NCBI RefSeq assembly: GCF_020667895.1
Contig: NZ_JAFMPS010000003.1
Span: 63,586-127,585 of the forward strand
DNA from: Alcanivorax sp. 1008
GTDB taxonomy: Bacteria > Pseudomonadota > Gammaproteobacteria > Pseudomonadales > Alcanivoracaceae
DNA: 64,000 bases
Direction of reading: 5' to 3'
Shown here: piece after piece, positions 8,320 to 16,241 of the stretch
Layout: each line of letters begins with the position of its first letter
Position numbering within the stretch: position 1 is the stretch's first letter
Notes under the pieces: model-generated
The model's input: the letters and a program-made list of their open reading frames with translations, nothing else
Told to the model about the DNA's origin: nothing
Database searches by the model: none
Position numbers and translations under genes: made by a program

Positions 8320-9139
8320 GGTGTGCCTCCATAGGTTTCCCCGGCTAGTCTTTTTTGTGCCCATTCTTTTTTTGGGCGCATGTGGCGAAAGCCCCAATGG
8401 TGGTATGCAGGCGCTTATCTACGGTAACAGTGACTCCGGCCATAGTGACGAGGTGTTGCTGAAGAAATATAAGGAAGTGCTTGAAGATGCTCACTATGTA
8501 GTGGTGGAAACAGATGGGCTGAATCCTGAAGCGGGTGATTACGTTGAGAAGGTCTACAAGAAGCTGTCACTCTGTCGTTACTCAGAGTGTAATGACTATA
8601 TTCAGGATTATGCGATTCTAGCTAAACTTATAGATCAGATTACCAGCAATGTTGTTTCGGAGTCTGAGCTGGCTCACTTTCGACCGTGGTCCATATACTA
8701 CAGTGCGATGGAGATTTTTACCTCTGAGTGTCGCCGTAGGACTGCAGCAAATAGCCGTTCTCTTGAAAAACGTATTATTGAGCATGCAAGGGGGCTTGAA
8801 TCTTATATGGGGGATGTTGTTGGCGTGCATGAGAAGATACTTGCTGCTTCATTGGAGGAAGACCATGTGTATCTCAATGCAATAAAATCATTTGATGCGC
8901 TATCTATAGATTCTCTTTGTGACGGCAATCCTGTTTATTCTCCCAAGGTCTTTGATGTTAGTCATTCGATGGTAAGAAGCATCGTAGAAAGTCGCATGAC
9001 TGATAGGATTTATTCATTAGAAAATAGATATGGCGTGGCGATTTTTCAATCGGAAATGTATTGCGGAAGCTCATATTTGAGGCGTCTGATTCCTCTTCAT
9101 AGGGAGTCGCTTTCTTGTGGAAACGCAGATGAATTTTGA
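8300..9139 (+). CDS. predicted lipoprotein of unknown function, in-frame fused to RHS cassette 4
   Basis: ATG 8300 (alternatives ATG 8285 and 8270) gives a type II signal peptide: basic n-region, hydrophobic RLVFFVPILF, lipobox LGAC. The mature part of about 250 residues is hydrophilic and mostly helical, with scattered cysteines (SLCRYSEC, TSECRRR, SLCDG, EMYCG). I do not recognise a family. Because of the G9 tract the same frame also runs in from the RHS fragment at 7796, so automatic annotation may fuse the two. A lipoprotein next to a toxin tip could be a periplasm-facing immunity protein; this is inference from position only. It overlaps the next small gene by about 11 bases. Confidence 0.6.
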   Translation: MFNALGKVCLHRFPRLVFFVPILFLGACGESPNGGMQALIYGNSDSGHSDEVLLKKYKEVLEDAHYVVVETDGLNPEAGDYVEKVYKKLSLCRYSECNDYIQDYAILAKLIDQITSNVVSESELAHFRPWSIYYSAMEIFTSECRRRTAANSRSLEKRIIEHARGLESYMGDVVGVHEKILAASLEEDHVYLNAIKSFDALSIDSLCDGNPVYSPKVFDVSHSMVRSIVESRMTDRIYSLENRYGVAIFQSEMYCGSSYLRRLIPLHRESLSCGNADEF

Positions 9140-9434
9140 AGTTTTACTATCATCTGCGTACGGTGCGGCATATGGAGCAGCATTTGCGGTAATATTGGTT
9201 CCTTTGTATTCATGGGCTTTACGTCAAAGGGAAAACGTGCGCATATTGACTACTACCTTTGTTGCGTGTTTAGGGCCTGCTTTCATGATTGCCAACAAAA
9301 AAACCACCGAATTTCTTATGATTCCTGAAAACGAAGACTGGAGTGGAATATCTTTTGCGCTTCTAGGCGTCATGATTTTCATTTTTTATGGAATAAAGTT
9401 AAAAATTTTTAGCCGTAAACCACGGCGGGATTAA
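9129..9434 (+). CDS. small three-helix membrane protein, distant relative of the Imm-A pair
   Basis: ATG 9129 (or GTG 9117 with four extra residues) gives 101 residues. There are three hydrophobic segments (about 8-30, 40-56, 72-90) and a basic tail KIFSRKPRRD. The second helix starts ENVRILTTTFVACLGPAFMI, which lines up with ENIRLLGIVVISSSGPLCIY of the 5684 protein: same position, [IV]-R-[IL]-L and GP kept. It is likely a third, diverged member of the same small membrane family. No matching glycine-rich tip lies directly before it; the lipoprotein does. It may be an orphan immunity gene left by an earlier tip replacement. Confidence 0.6.
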   Translation: MNFEVLLSSAYGAAYGAAFAVILVPLYSWALRQRENVRILTTTFVACLGPAFMIANKKTTEFLMIPENEDWSGISFALLGVMIFIFYGIKLKIFSRKPRRD

Positions 9435-9467
9435 TTTCTGTATTACATGAATGGTCAGTGAATCGCC

Positions 9468-9554
9468 CGAGATGAGCTACGCCGGCGCCACCATCAGCTA
9501 CGGCTATGACGACGACCTGTTGCTGACTCAGGCTAACGGCTTTGCTATCAGCGG
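9468..9554 (+). pseudogene. short RHS core remnant
   Basis: Translated in frame this gives EMSYAGATISYGYDDDLLLT and then QANGFAISG, matching the first RHS gene around base 2434-2520 (QMSYAGASTSYGYDDD). The match stops abruptly at about 9554, where unrelated sequence and a REP palindrome begin. It marks the right edge of the RHS locus. Confidence 0.8.
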
Positions 9555-9570
9555 CTTGAGACGCGAATTG

Positions 9571-9610
9571 TTTTTTAAAAAATCGATCGCGGCTGAAGCC
9601 GCTCCTACAG
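9571..9610 (-). terminator. REP-type palindrome acting as probable terminator
   Basis: On the minus strand the sequence reads TGTAGGAGCGGCTTCAGCCG followed by CGATCGATTTTTT. The stem GCGGC/GCCGC with a short loop is followed by six T, about 40 bases after the stop of the SH3-protein gene. The TGTAGGAGCGGCTTCAGCCG pattern is the well-known Pseudomonas-type REP element, so it may be both a repeat and a terminator. Confidence 0.6.
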
Positions 9611-9641
9611 CCGCTCTCTTGGAAAGACTTTCCTACAGAGA

Positions 9642-10319
9642 TCAGGCCCAGCTGCTACGAGCCTTGCCGGAGCGTGAGCGCATCAGCCAGCCAATCAGCC
9701 AGCCGCCAATCAGAATAGACGCGCCTACCATCCACATGCTGGAGGTTTTGTCGCTGCGCAACAGGGCATTCTCCGCGGTGACGCCATTCAGTTCGGTGCG
9801 CAGTCTGCTTAGTTGCTCGTTCAGCTCACGGTTGGCCTGGTCCAGTCGAATCGGGTCGGCGGCAACTTCCTGCAGTCTTTCTACTTCTTCGCTACGCGAG
9901 CTAAGGTCTCCACTGAGTCGCTGATTGTCCTGCTTCAGTTGATTGCGCTCACTGGTTAATGTTGTCAGTTGCTGGCGTGCTTCGCTGAGCTGTTGGGTGA
10001 CTTTCTGGTGCTGTGCTTCCAGCTGTTCAAGGCGGATCATGGAAGGGGCGGAGCGCACAACATATTGGGAATTAATATAGCCCTCAGTGTCGCCGTAACG
10101 TACCTGGGCCCAGTCGGAGCCTTCTTCCATGGCAATGATTTCCAGTCTTGTGCCGCTCTTCAAGCCACGGTGAATGATGCGGTACTCGTTGCCGGCGCCA
10201 GAGCGCATGGGCACATAGAGGGTGTCACTGATCCAGCCCGGGGCGGCCATGGCGGAAGTGCTTGCCATGGCTGACAGAGAGGCAACAACCATCAGAAGTG
10301 CTGAGAAAGTTACGCGCAT
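9642..10319 (-). CDS. SH3-domain envelope protein, TIGR04211 type (YgiM-like)
   Basis: 225 residues. A signal peptide is clear (about 1-26, cleavage near SAMA-APGW). A bacterial SH3 domain covers about 30-90 (LYVPMRSGAGNEYRIIHRGL, DWAQVRYGDTEGYINSQYV). A coiled coil follows to about 180, rich in Gln/Leu/Glu/Arg, and one transmembrane helix lies near the C-terminus (WMVGASILIGGWLIGWLM) with a basic tail. This order is that of the TIGR04211 family, whose function is poorly known; it probably sits in the inner membrane with its SH3 domain in the periplasm. It is transcribed alone, away from yciI, and followed by the REP terminator. Confidence 0.9.
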   Translation of the reverse strand: MRVTFSALLMVVASLSAMASTSAMAAPGWISDTLYVPMRSGAGNEYRIIHRGLKSGTRLEIIAMEEGSDWAQVRYGDTEGYINSQYVVRSAPSMIRLEQLEAQHQKVTQQLSEARQQLTTLTSERNQLKQDNQRLSGDLSSRSEEVERLQEVAADPIRLDQANRELNEQLSRLRTELNGVTAENALLRSDKTSSMWMVGASILIGGWLIGWLMRSRSGKARSSWA

Positions 10320-10414
10320 GGGGTAAAACTCCTTGAAATCAATCAGGCGAAGTCTGGGGGATTTCGCCGCAGAAAAGCGTGCGGTATTTCACTGGCCGGT
10401 ATTCGTGCGGCGCT

Positions 10415-10711
10415 TCAGAACACCCGCTTGAAAGGTTTCACCGTAACCCGGGCATAGACGCCAGCATCCAGATAGGGGTCCGCATCGGCCCATTGTTGCG
10501 CCGCATTCAGGGAGGAGAACTCGGCGACAACCAGTGAGCCGGTAAAGCCCGCATCACCGGGGTTGTCACTATCGATTGCCGGATGGGGGCCGGCAATTAT
10601 CAGGCGGCCAGCCTCATGTAGTGCTTCAAGGCGGGCCAGGTGATCTGGCCGGGCAGCCAGTCGCTGCGCCAGAGTGCCGGGATGGTCTTCGCTGATGATG
10701 GCGTAGAGCAT
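10415..10711 (-). CDS. yciI: YciI-like protein
   Basis: 98 residues from ATG 10711; the longer open frame upstream is overlap with yciB. Sequence [12 protein letters not shown]...[20 protein letters not shown]...[23 protein letters not shown] is the ferredoxin-like YCII fold with its conserved His and Asp. The biochemical role is unknown; related domains occur in catabolic enzymes. Only one base separates it from the yciB stop, so the two are cotranscribed, as in many gammaproteobacteria. Confidence 0.93.
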   Translation of the reverse strand: MLYAIISEDHPGTLAQRLAARPDHLARLEALHEAGRLIIAGPHPAIDSDNPGDAGFTGSLVVAEFSSLNAAQQWADADPYLDAGVYARVTVKPFKRVF

Positions 10712-10712
10712 G

Positions 10713-11345
10713 TTATTCCGCTTCCTTTTGCTGGTTTTCCGGCGCGTTGGCCGAAGCAGGTTGTTTATCCTCGAAAAGTTTTTCCCGTTCCTCTGGCGAC
10801 ATACAGCGGTACAGATAAAACAGCACCCCACCATAGAAAAATATGCTGAGGATGGAAAAGCCGATGGCCTTGAATAGCACCCAGAAGTCAGTGCTGAAAC
10901 TGAACGCGATGTAGAGGTTGAGCACTCCGACAAACAGGAAGTAGCCAACGAAGACAAGATTGAGAATGCGCCACTGCAGCGGTTGCAGGGCGATGATGTG
11001 GCCAAGGCCGCGTAGCATTAGTGCTTCGAGCAGTCGTTGCAACAGATTGCGTCGCAGGAAATGTCCGGCTAATAGCACACCGGCAAACAGGAAGTTGATA
11101 ATGGTCGGGCGCCATTTGATAAAGGTGTCGTCGCGCAGCAGCAAGGTCATGCCGCCAAATACGGCGGTAAGCAGAAACACAAACCAGTGCATCTTTTCCA
11201 GCTTGCGCCAGATCAGCCAGCCGGCACTGACCTGAATCAGGCAGCCGATCAGGATTGCCCAGGTGGCGGTGTAGATATCGCGGCCGCTGATGAAATAGGC
11301 GCCGAAAAAGGCGATCACCGGCAGATAGTCAAAAAACTGCTTCAT
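10713..11345 (-). CDS. yciB: inner-membrane septation protein YciB/IspZ family
   Basis: 210 residues with five or six predicted membrane helices. Typical family marks are the start [18 protein letters not shown], the [14 protein letters not shown] segment and [17 protein letters not shown] hydrophilic tail ([11 protein letters not shown]...NQQKEAE) is longer than in E. coli. YciB proteins affect cell-envelope integrity and septation. It heads a two-gene unit with yciI and is divergent from rnm. Confidence 0.93.
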   Translation of the reverse strand: MKQFFDYLPVIAFFGAYFISGRDIYTATWAILIGCLIQVSAGWLIWRKLEKMHWFVFLLTAVFGGMTLLLRDDTFIKWRPTIINFLFAGVLLAGHFLRRNLLQRLLEALMLRGLGHIIALQPLQWRILNLVFVGYFLFVGVLNLYIAFSFSTDFWVLFKAIGFSILSIFFYGGVLFYLYRCMSPEEREKLFEDKQPASANAPENQQKEAE

Positions 11346-11489
11346 GGTCTGGCCCGCAGGGATGGAGCCGCGATGTTACCCCGTTCCCCGGCGCGGGCAA
11401 AACCGCCGATTCGCTGCGCCGGGTGGAACGGACTAGAATGGGGCCTGCGGACTTTGCCGACCTTATTGAAAACTTTACTGAAGAGTGCC

Positions 11490-12332
11490 GTGACTGATTG
11501 TCGCTTTGATTTTCATTGCCATAGCCTTGCGTCCGATGGCGCCCTGACGCCGACCGAGCTGGTCGAGCGGGCGGCTGGCGCTGGTGTGCAGCTGCTGGCG
11601 TTGACCGACCATGACACCTTGGCAGGGCAGCATGAGGCGCGCCAGGCGGCGTCGGCGGCTGGTATCCGCCTGATTGCGGGGATTGAGGTGTCGGTGGGTT
11701 GGGATGGTCGTGAGCTGCACCTGGTGGGGCTCGGCTTTGACCCGGATCACCCGGAGGTCAGTGCGCTGGTGGCCTCCCAGCAGCAGGCCCGGACCCTTCG
11801 TGCGGAACGTATTGGTGGTCGGCTGGACAAGGCTGCCGGGCTTGCCAACAGCTATCAGCGCACCGTGGCACTGTCCGCTCAGGACGCGCCGGGGAGGCCC
11901 TGGTTCGCCAAGATGTTGGTCGCAGCGGGCAAGGTTCGCGATGAGCAGCATGCCTTCAACCGCTACCTTAAGCCGGGGCAGTCCTGCTTTGTGGCCACCC
12001 CATGGGTGTCCATGGACGCGGCCGTGGCGGCTATCCGCGCCGGCGGTGGGGTTGCTGTATTGGCCCATCCCACCCGCTATAGCTTTACTCGGCGCAAGCT
12101 GCGCCGTTGCCTGGATCACTTTGTAGCCGCAGGGGGCGCCGCATTAGAGGTACTTACCCCGGGACTGAACCCCCAGCAACAGGCATTGTTAGCTGAGTGT
12201 TTGCGGGATTTTCCTTTGCATGCGTCAGGGGGGTCTGACTTCCATACTCCCAAACAAACCTGGCTGGAGCTGGGGCGTCTGCCCCCCGTGCCAGCGGATA
12301 TGCCACTGGTACATAGCCTGATCGGGGCCTAG
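11490..12332 (+). CDS. rnm: PHP-domain 5'-3' exoribonuclease RNase AM (YciV/TrpH)
   Basis: 280 residues from GTG 11490, chosen because the family begins just before the metal motif FDFHCHSLASDG and because GAAGAG lies upstream. Metal-binding PHP motifs are visible: HCHS near the start, LTDHDTL, the GIEVSV segment, AHPTRY and a terminal GGSDFH. This matches the E. coli enzyme, which trims 5' ends of rRNA and degrades short oligonucleotides. It starts the line rnm-yciO-trpS-scpA-scpB-rluB and is 11 bases from yciO. Confidence 0.92.
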   Translation: MTDCRFDFHCHSLASDGALTPTELVERAAGAGVQLLALTDHDTLAGQHEARQAASAAGIRLIAGIEVSVGWDGRELHLVGLGFDPDHPEVSALVASQQQARTLRAERIGGRLDKAAGLANSYQRTVALSAQDAPGRPWFAKMLVAAGKVRDEQHAFNRYLKPGQSCFVATPWVSMDAAVAAIRAGGGVAVLAHPTRYSFTRRKLRRCLDHFVAAGGAALEVLTPGLNPQQQALLAECLRDFPLHASGGSDFHTPKQTWLELGRLPPVPADMPLVHSLIGA

Positions 12333-12343
12333 AATCCGCCCCC

Positions 12344-12967
12344 ATGACGCAAATCTTCCATATCCATCCTGATAACCCGCAGCAGCGCCTGATTCGTCAG
12401 GCAGCAGATATCGTCCGTAAGGGCGGGTTGATCGCCTATCCGACGGACACCACCTATGCGCTGGGCTGTGCCATTGGCGAAAAGGCGGCGCTGGACCGGC
12501 TGATCCAGCTGCGGCGGCTGGATGACAAGCATCAGTTCTCCATTCTCTGTGCAGATCTGTCCGGGATTGCCACCTATGCCAAGGTCAGCAACACGGATTA
12601 CCGGCTGATCAAGGCCCATACCCCCGGTGCCTATACCTTTATCCTGCAGGGCACCAGCGAGGTGCCACGCCGCTTGATGCATGAGAAAAAGCGCACCATC
12701 GGCATCCGTGTGCCGGACAATGCCATCTGCCAGGCGCTGCTGGAGGAGTTGGGGGCGCCTTTGATGACCTCGACTTTGCTGCTGCCGGGGGAGGAGATGC
12801 CGCTGAGCGACCCCTATGACATCGAGAACGCCCTGGGGGGTCGGGTCGACCTGATTATTAACGGCGGTTTCGGCGGCATGGAGGAAACCACCGTGGTGTC
12901 ATTGGTAGATGAGGGCGGCCCTGTCATTGTTCGTGAGGGTGCCGGGCCTGTAGATCGTATTTTCTGA
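12344..12967 (+). CDS. yciO: YrdC/Sua5-domain protein YciO
   Basis: 207 residues. The Sua5/YciO/YrdC fold is recognisable from GGLIAYPTDTTYALGC, the KRTIGIRVPDN segment and the closing GPVIVREGAGPVDRIF. The family binds double-stranded RNA and is related to TsaC, which makes threonylcarbamoyl-AMP. The N-terminal PTDT(T/V)YALG motif and the position after rnm favour the YciO branch over TsaC. No frameshift or truncation. Confidence 0.92.
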   Translation: MTQIFHIHPDNPQQRLIRQAADIVRKGGLIAYPTDTTYALGCAIGEKAALDRLIQLRRLDDKHQFSILCADLSGIATYAKVSNTDYRLIKAHTPGAYTFILQGTSEVPRRLMHEKKRTIGIRVPDNAICQALLEELGAPLMTSTLLLPGEEMPLSDPYDIENALGGRVDLIINGGFGGMEETTVVSLVDEGGPVIVREGAGPVDRIF

Positions 12968-12980
12968 CCGGCCAACCCGC

Positions 12981-12986
12981 TATAAT
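12981..12986 (+). promoter_or_regulatory. candidate -10 box upstream of trpS
   Basis: A perfect TATAAT sits inside CGCTATAATCGC, 32 bases before the trpS start. I see no good -35 at the usual spacing. The same 12-base string occurs before the fumarase gene at 40700-40711. Confidence 0.5.
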
Positions 12987-13018
12987 CGCCACTTTCGTCA
13001 AGATCACCGGAGTCTGTC

Positions 13019-14236
13019 TTGAGTTCTGTTGTTTCTTCCCAGCGCGTCCTGTCTGGCATGCGACCCACAGGTCGGTTACATCTTGGTCACTATCATGGCG
13101 TGCTGAAGAACTGGGTAAAGCTGCAGCACGAGTATGAATGCTTCTTTTTCGTGGCTGATTGGCACGCGCTGACCACCGAGTATGAAAACCCGCAGAATAT
13201 CGAGTCATCAGTTTGGGAAATGGTGATTGATTGGTTGGCGGCGGGCGTTAACCCGGGCTCTGCGACCATGTTTATCCAGTCGAAAGTGCCAGAGCATGCT
13301 GAGCTGCACCTGTTGCTGTCGATGATGACGCCTCTGGGTTGGCTGGAAAGGGTGCCGACCTATAAGGATCAGCAGGAAAAGCTCAAAGAGAAAGATTTGG
13401 CTACCTATGGTTTTCTCGGCTACCCGCTGCTGCAGTCTGCGGATATCCTGATGTATCGTGCCGGTTTGGTGCCGGTTGGCGCCGATCAGGTTGCCCATGT
13501 GGAGATTACCCGTGAAGTGGCCCGCCGCTTCAATCATTTGTACGGTCGTGAACCCGGGTTTGAGGAGGCCGTAGAAGCGGCGATCCGCAAGATGGGCAAG
13601 AAGCAGTCGAAAATCTACCTCGACAGTCGCCGTAAGTATCAGCAGGATGGTGACGAGAGTGCGCTGGCGCTGGCTCAGGCGCTGGTCAATGATCAGTCCA
13701 ACATCACGCTGGGTGATAAAGAGCGCCTGCTCGGTGACCTGGAAGGTGGTGGCAAAATCATCTTGCCTGAGCCTCAGGCGTTGCTGACGCCGGCGTCAAA
13801 AATGCCGGGACTGGACGGTCAGAAAATGTCCAAGTCCTATGGTAATTACATCAGCCTGCGAGAAGAGCCGGCTGATGTGGACGAAAAAATTCGCAAGATG
13901 CCCACGGACCCGGCCAGAGTGCGCCGTACTGACCCCGGCAACCCCGATAAATGTCCGGTATGGCAGATGCACGAGGTGTATTCTTCCGAGTCGACGAAAC
14001 AATGGGTGCAGGAGGGGTGTCGTAACGCAGGTATTGGTTGTCTCGACTGCAAGCGTCCGATTATTGAGGCCGTGCAAGCTGAGCTCGAGCCCATTCGCAA
14101 GCGTGCACAAGAGCATAGCCGTAATCAGGACTTGGTCCGCAGTATTATTGCCGAAGGCTGTGAAGACGCTCGCGAGGCAGCGCGCGACACATTGGATGAA
14201 GTGCGTCAGGCCATGGGCTTGAAGTATCGTTCGTAA
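13019..14236 (+). CDS. trpS: tryptophanyl-tRNA synthetase
   Basis: 405 residues starting at TTG 13019, seven bases after GGAG. It charges tRNA-Trp with tryptophan in the cytoplasm. The class I signatures are present: the HIGH-type motif in RPTGRLHLGHYHG and the KMSKS motif in GQKMSKSYGN. The tryptophan pocket and dimer region (YPLLQSADILMYRAGLVPVGADQ) are intact. It is longer than the E. coli enzyme, with an insertion in the middle and a longer C-terminal part, as in pseudomonads. It precedes scpA by 45 bases. Confidence 0.97.
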   Translation: MSSVVSSQRVLSGMRPTGRLHLGHYHGVLKNWVKLQHEYECFFFVADWHALTTEYENPQNIESSVWEMVIDWLAAGVNPGSATMFIQSKVPEHAELHLLLSMMTPLGWLERVPTYKDQQEKLKEKDLATYGFLGYPLLQSADILMYRAGLVPVGADQVAHVEITREVARRFNHLYGREPGFEEAVEAAIRKMGKKQSKIYLDSRRKYQQDGDESALALAQALVNDQSNITLGDKERLLGDLEGGGKIILPEPQALLTPASKMPGLDGQKMSKSYGNYISLREEPADVDEKIRKMPTDPARVRRTDPGNPDKCPVWQMHEVYSSESTKQWVQEGCRNAGIGCLDCKRPIIEAVQAELEPIRKRAQEHSRNQDLVRSIIAEGCEDAREAARDTLDEVRQAMGLKYRS

Positions 14237-14281
14237 GCGGTTGATTTACCGTGCGTGAGCACCGTGAAAGAGGATGATGTA

Positions 14282-15217
14282 ATGAGTGGACCTGAGGTCC
14301 CTGAAGATACTCTTGAAGCGCTGGAGCAGCAGGCGGATCGTCTTGCTGCAGCTCAGGAGCTGCTAGCCACCGTCAAACCCAAGCAAAGCGAAATGCCGTT
14401 TGGTCTTATGTACGGCAAGGCGATCACCAAACTACCTGATGATCTGTATATTCCGCCAGATGCACTGGAGGTGTTCCTCGAAGCGTTCGAGGGGCCACTG
14501 GATTTGTTGCTGTATCTGATCAAGCGGCAGAATCTGGATATTCTCGATATTCCAGTGGCGCAGATTACCACCCAGTACATGCAGTACGTTGAATTGATGA
14601 AGTCGCTCAATTTTGAGTTGGCTGCCGAGTATCTGGTGATGGCGGCCATGCTCGGCGAAATCAAGTCGCGCATGTTGCTGCCGCGACCGAAGGCGGAAGA
14701 GGGCGAGGACGAGAACGATCCGCGCGCCGAATTGATCCGCCGTTTGCAGGAATACGAACGCTTCAAGAAGGCGGCGGAAGATATTGAAGCCTTGCCGCGT
14801 CTGGAGCGGGATTTCTGGGAAGTGAAAGCCAAGCGACCGGATTACACCCGCGAGCGGGCCGAGCCGGATGTGGACATGAAAGAGATGCTGCTGGCTCTCA
14901 AAGATGTCATGCATCGCGCCGACATGTTCGAGAGCCACCATGTTTCACGGGAGAAGCTGTCTACCCGAGAGCGGATGGCGGACGTGCTGGACCGCTTGCG
15001 TAGCGGTGAGTTCGTTCCCTTTTTTACCCTGTTCCGACCGGAGGAAGGCCGCGCCGGGGTAGTGGTGACTTTTATCGCCATTCTTGAGTTGATCAAGAGT
15101 TCACTGGTGGAAGTGATACAGAGTGAGCCATTTGCACCGCTCCATCTGAAAGCCCGCACCGTGCTGCTGGAAGACGAGGACCGGTTGCCTTTTGAAGTGA
15201 GTGCTGCCAATGACTGA
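14282..15217 (+). CDS. scpA: segregation and condensation protein A
   Basis: 311 residues from ATG 14282, preferred over GTG 14255 because AGAGG lies 8 bases upstream. The kleisin subunit links SMC/MukB-like ATPases for chromosome compaction. The diagnostic N-terminal block is FEGPLDLLLYLIKRQNLDIL, followed by AAEYLVMAAMLGEIKSRMLL, with a C-terminal winged-helix region (FTLFRPEEGRAGVVVTFIAI). It overlaps scpB by 8 bases, which suggests coupled translation. Confidence 0.96.
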   Translation: MSGPEVPEDTLEALEQQADRLAAAQELLATVKPKQSEMPFGLMYGKAITKLPDDLYIPPDALEVFLEAFEGPLDLLLYLIKRQNLDILDIPVAQITTQYMQYVELMKSLNFELAAEYLVMAAMLGEIKSRMLLPRPKAEEGEDENDPRAELIRRLQEYERFKKAAEDIEALPRLERDFWEVKAKRPDYTRERAEPDVDMKEMLLALKDVMHRADMFESHHVSREKLSTRERMADVLDRLRSGEFVPFFTLFRPEEGRAGVVVTFIAILELIKSSLVEVIQSEPFAPLHLKARTVLLEDEDRLPFEVSAAND

Positions 15218-16241
15218 AGACGTGAAAGACGAAGTGTCTGCCGAGCAGGAAGCGGCCAGCCAAGCCGTGCCTGAGGAAACTGCCCAGAGCGGGGAAACTG
15301 CCCAGAGCGAAGAAGAAAAAGTTGCCGCTCATATCGATACGGTGCTCATTCGTCGGGTGCTTGAAGCAGCCATTCTGGCTGCTGATGGGCCGATTGATCG
15401 GGACACCATGCTGTCGTTGTTCGATGAGGCAGAGCGTCCTGACAAGGACAACCTGAACCTGATTCTGGCGGAGCTGGCGGAAAGCTATGCGGGCCATGGC
15501 ATCGAGCTGAGGGAAGTGGCCTCCGGGTTCCGTTTTCAGGTGCGCAGTGAAATGGGCCCATGGGTTAGTCGCCTGTGGCAAGAAAAGGCGCCACGCTATA
15601 GCCGCGCCATTCTCGAGACCCTTGCCCTTATCGCTTATCGTCAGCCCATCACCCGTGGTGAAATTGAAGAAATTCGGGGCGTGGCGGTAAACACGCAGAT
15701 TATTAAGACGCTGCTGGAGCGCAACTGGGTGCGCGTGGTCGGTCATCGTGATGTGCCCGGCCGCCCGGCCATGTTTGCTTCCACCCGACAGTTCCTTGAT
15801 TACTTTGGTTTGAAGAGCCTGGAGGAGCTGCCGTCGTTGTCCGAGATTCGTGATCTGGACAAGATCAACGAAGAACTTGAGCTTGAAGAGGCCGCCCTGG
15901 CCATGCCACGGGGTGAGCAGGACGAAGAGGGCGGTGACGAAACTCGTCAGGTCACCATCATGGAAGCAATTGACAACAACGAGCCGGAAATTGATGAGTC
16001 CACCCTGATGAGTCTGGAACAGGTGGATTCTGTGCTGTCCAGTTTCGAGTCGGAATTCCGTCGCAAGCCGGGACAGACCGAGGAGCCAGAAGCAGAAGCA
16101 GAAGCAGAAGCAGAAGCAGAAGCAGAGTCTGTTACAGATGAGCAGGGATCTGATAGCGAATTATTCCCCGATGTCGATCAGGAAGATGAAGACCTCTCGC
16201 AGGATGACGACGTGAACGGGATTGAAACAAAGCATGAGTGA
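15210..16241 (+). CDS. scpB: segregation and condensation protein B with long acidic tail
   Basis: 343 residues from ATG 15210. Tandem winged helices bind ScpA; typical stretches are SRAILETLALIAYRQPITRG and the RNWVRVVGHRDVPGRPA segment. An N-terminal extension (about 50 residues, acidic, with a duplicated ETAQS) and a C-terminal extension of over 120 residues are unusual. The latter contains six EA dipeptide repeats encoded by an AGAAGC hexamer array at about 16088-16123. The last codons overlap rluB by 8 bases. Confidence 0.95.
   Translation: MTEDVKDEVSAEQEAASQAVPEETAQSGETAQSEEEKVAAHIDTVLIRRVLEAAILAADGPIDRDTMLSLFDEAERPDKDNLNLILAELAESYAGHGIELREVASGFRFQVRSEMGPWVSRLWQEKAPRYSRAILETLALIAYRQPITRGEIEEIRGVAVNTQIIKTLLERNWVRVVGHRDVPGRPAMFASTRQFLDYFGLKSLEELPSLSEIRDLDKINEELELEEAALAMPRGEQDEEGGDETRQVTIMEAIDNNEPEIDESTLMSLEQVDSVLSSFESEFRRKPGQTEEPEAEAEAEAEAEAESVTDEQGSDSELFPDVDQEDEDLSQDDDVNGIETKHE
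16088..16123 (+). repeat. AGAAGC hexanucleotide microsatellite inside scpB
   Basis: Six perfect copies of AGAAGC encode a run of Glu-Ala pairs in the acidic tail. Gain or loss of units would keep the frame, so length variation between strains is expected to be tolerated. Confidence 0.85.

Noticed and set aside
8651-8885. Small plus-strand frame inside the lipoprotein gene
   Set aside because: It is an out-of-frame shadow of the lipoprotein frame with no start signal or domain.
2-9560. RHS locus as a transposon or integrated phage
   Set aside because: No transposase, integrase, terminal repeats or phage structural genes are visible; the repeats are explained by reused RHS core sequence.
16080-16130. 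AGAAGC array as a CRISPR or regulatory repeat
   Set aside because: It is a simple in-frame hexamer repeat within scpB, with no spacers.
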